Source: UBA1738 sp045655325
Lineage (GTDB): Bacteria > Bacillota > Clostridia > UBA1381
Direction of reading: 5' to 3'
NCBI GenBank assembly: GCA_045655325.1
Contig: JAZOOY010000040.1
Span: 1-60,429, forward strand
DNA length: 60,429 nt
In this document: positions 59,016 through 60,429 of the stretch, piece by piece
How positions within the stretch are numbered: position 1 is the stretch's first letter
Layout: the number at the start of each line of letters is the position of its first letter
Made by a program: the position numbers and the translations under genes
Notes under the pieces: generated by a model
Databases searched by the model: none
Seen by the model: only the letters and a program-made list of their open reading frames with translations
Told to the model about the DNA's origin: nothing

Positions 59016-60429
59016 TTACATTTCCTTAATCTTTGCCTGAGCAGCAGCCAGTCTTGCGATCGGAACTCTGAATGGAGAACATCATACGTAGTCAAGACCG
59101 ATTCTGTGACAGAATTCTACTGATACAGGGTCTCCGCCGTGCTCACCACAGATACCAACGTGTAGTGATGGACGAACTGGCTTACCAAGTTTGATAGCCA
59201 TTTCCATAAGCTTACCAACACCTGTCTGGTCAAGTTTTGCAAATGGATCGTTTTCGAAGATCTTTGTATCATAGTAAGCATCTAGGAACTTACCAGCGTC
59301 GTCTCTTGAGAAACCGTATGTCATCTGTGTAAGGTCGTTTGTACCGAAGCAGAAGAATTCAGCTTCTGAAGCGATGTCATCAGCTGTTAGACATGCACGA
59401 GGGATTTCGATCATTGTACCAACTTCGTATGACATATCAACACCAGCAGCAGCGATTTCAGCGTCAGCTGCAGCAACTACTACGTTCTTAACGAACTTAA
59501 GTTCTTTTGTATCACCAACAAGTGGGATCATGATTTCTGGCTTAATGTTCCAGTCAGCGTGAGCCTTCTTAACATTGATAGCAGCACGGATAACAGCTCT
59601 TGTCTGCATCTTAGCGATTTCTGGGTATGTTACTGCAAGACGGCAACCACGGTGACCCATCATTGGGTTGAACTCGTGAAGAGATGTGATGATAGCCTTA
59701 ATGTCTTCAACAGTCTTGCCCTGTGATTTAGCAAGTGCTTCGATATCAGCTTCTTCAGTTGGAACGAACTCGTGTAGAGGAGGATCCAAGAATCTGATTG
59801 TAACTGGGTTACCTTCAAGAGCTTCGTAAAGAGCTTCGAAGACGCCCTGCTGATAAGGAAGAATCTTTTCAAGAGCAGCTTCTCTTTCAGCAACTGTATC
59901 AGCACAAATCATTTCACGGAATGCTGCGATTCTGTCTTCTTCGAAGAACATATGCTCTGTACGGCAAAGACCGATACCTTCAGCACCAAGTTCAACTGCC
60001 TTCTTAGCGTCAGCAGGAGTATCAGCATTTGTACGAACCTTAAGAGTTCTGTATTTGTCAGCCCATTCCATGATTCTGCCGAATTCACCTGCGATTTCAG
60101 CGTCAACTGTGGGGATGATGCCGTCGTAGATGTTACCTGTTGAACCATCGATTGAGATGTAGTCGCCTTCGTTGTAAACTTTGCCTGCGAGTTCAAATTT
60201 CTTGTTTTCTTCGTCCATTTTGATTTCGCCGCAACCTGATACACAGCAAGTACCCATACCACGAGCAACAACAGCTGCGTGAGATGTCATACCGCCACGA
60301 ACAGTAAGAATACCCTGAGAAGCCTTCATACCTGTGATGTCTTCGGGAGATGTTTCAAGACGAACAAGAACAACCTTTTCGCCACGAGCGTTCCAAGCTT
60401 CTGCGTCTTGAGCAGTGAATACTACCTTA
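59016..60429 (-). CDS. ppdK: Pyruvate, phosphate dikinase, C-terminal half, with in-frame TGA (runs off right edge)
   Basis: PPDK interconverts pyruvate + ATP + Pi and PEP + AMP + PPi. The frame is open from the right edge. The phosphohistidine swivel domain has GILTVRGGMTSHAAVVARGMG with the catalytic His, followed by the PEP-binding barrel: EGIGLCRTEHMFFEEDRI, MMGHRGCRLAVTYPEI, CFGTNDLTQMTYGFSRDD and HVGICGEHGGDP. At 59084-59082 the frame meets TGA right after IGLDYV. The family continues there with S-C-S-P-F-R, and here the next codons read CSPFRVPIARLAAAQAKIKEM and end in TAA at 59016. The TGA thus replaces one codon (normally Ser) directly before the catalytic Cys. It may be a nonsense mutation, a sequence error or recoding. 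The uninterrupted part is 59082-60429. Confidence 0.85.

Noticed and set aside
59016..59081. Selenocysteine insertion at the ppdK TGA
   Set aside because: I see no strong stem-loop in the bases just after the TGA, and the family has Ser, not Cys, at this position; kept only as an alternative in the finding.
59082..59084. Genetic-code change (TGA as a sense codon) to explain the ppdK interruption
   Set aside because: Several intact genes in the window end in TGA (nrnA at 15862-15864, 5-formyl-THF cyclo-ligase at 32391-32393, DUF2156 at 38519-38521, hemolysin III-like at 55112-55114), so TGA is a working stop.
1..60429. CRISPR arrays, insertion sequences or prophage genes
   Set aside because: No regularly spaced repeats, transposase, integrase or phage structural gene was seen on either strand.

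Overview
The window is an AT-rich chromosomal segment of a Gram-positive bacterium, most likely a member of the Clostridia (Bacillota). The pointers are the gene order rimP-nusA-rnpM-L7Ae-infB-rbfA-nrnA, tandem LytR-CpsA-Psr proteins, an RNase M5, an LtaS-like enzyme, a type III pantothenate kinase, a DUF1836 protein, a lysine riboswitch on an NhaC-family gene, strong AGGAGG-type ribosome binding sites and TTGnnn-N17-TGnTATAAT promoters. I see no insertion sequence, integrase, phage gene or CRISPR array. The genes look vertically inherited and closely packed.

Layout. 1-4955: leftward glycogen block (glgA-glgP, then the start of a GH13 enzyme that runs off the left edge). 5034-6881: dusB, facing a Gx-transporter/NusG-domain-II pair. 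6882-9895: a regulatory stretch (direct repeats, candidate small RNA, consensus promoter, structured leader) and two tandem LCP cell-wall ligases. 9922-18337: a long rightward translation operon from rimP to rbfA, continuing into an nrnA-like phosphoesterase, a trmR/trhP tRNA-modification pair, an XRE regulator and a small membrane protein. 18400-21233: a tiny Cys-rich peptide, rnmV and an LtaS-like sulfatase. 21264-26128: a MerR/GyrI regulator divergent from a 1308-residue secreted protein whose promoter has the MerR-type 19-bp spacer. 26221-29062: a lysine-riboswitch-controlled NhaC-family transporter and an EamA permease. 29131-39288: mixed housekeeping, envelope and transport genes. 39318-43131: tRNA-Pro, a KdpD/KdpE-like two-component system and a Na+/Pi symporter, both transcription units carrying the same operator. 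43267-50712: carbohydrate genes (AraC regulator, GH42 enzyme, SDR, HAD phosphatase, GH13 enzyme, aldo/keto reductase). 50744-58899: coaX, fhs, DUF1836, a hemolysin III-like protein, an acyl-CoA synthetase, a stalk-domain secreted protein and an SGNH hydrolase. 59016-60429: ppdK, cut by the right edge.

Genes that work together: glgA/glgP and the two GH13 enzymes in alpha-glucan synthesis and breakdown; trmR/trhP in wobble-uridine modification (5-hydroxyuridine, then 5-methoxyuridine); the histidine kinase, response regulator and Na+/Pi symporter as a probable phosphate circuit; the MerR regulator with the large secreted protein; the AraC regulator with the GH42 enzyme.

Points most worth a second look: (1) an in-frame TGA in ppdK immediately before the catalytic cysteine codon, with the normal C-terminus intact downstream; (2) a 19-nt operator shared by the two-component system and the Na+/Pi symporter promoters; (3) three TTCACA repeats at exact 11-bp spacing ahead of a candidate small RNA; (4) the MerR-type promoter and the unfamiliar secreted protein it drives; (5) non-catalytic tails on GlgA (Lys/Ala-rich) and on a GH13 enzyme.
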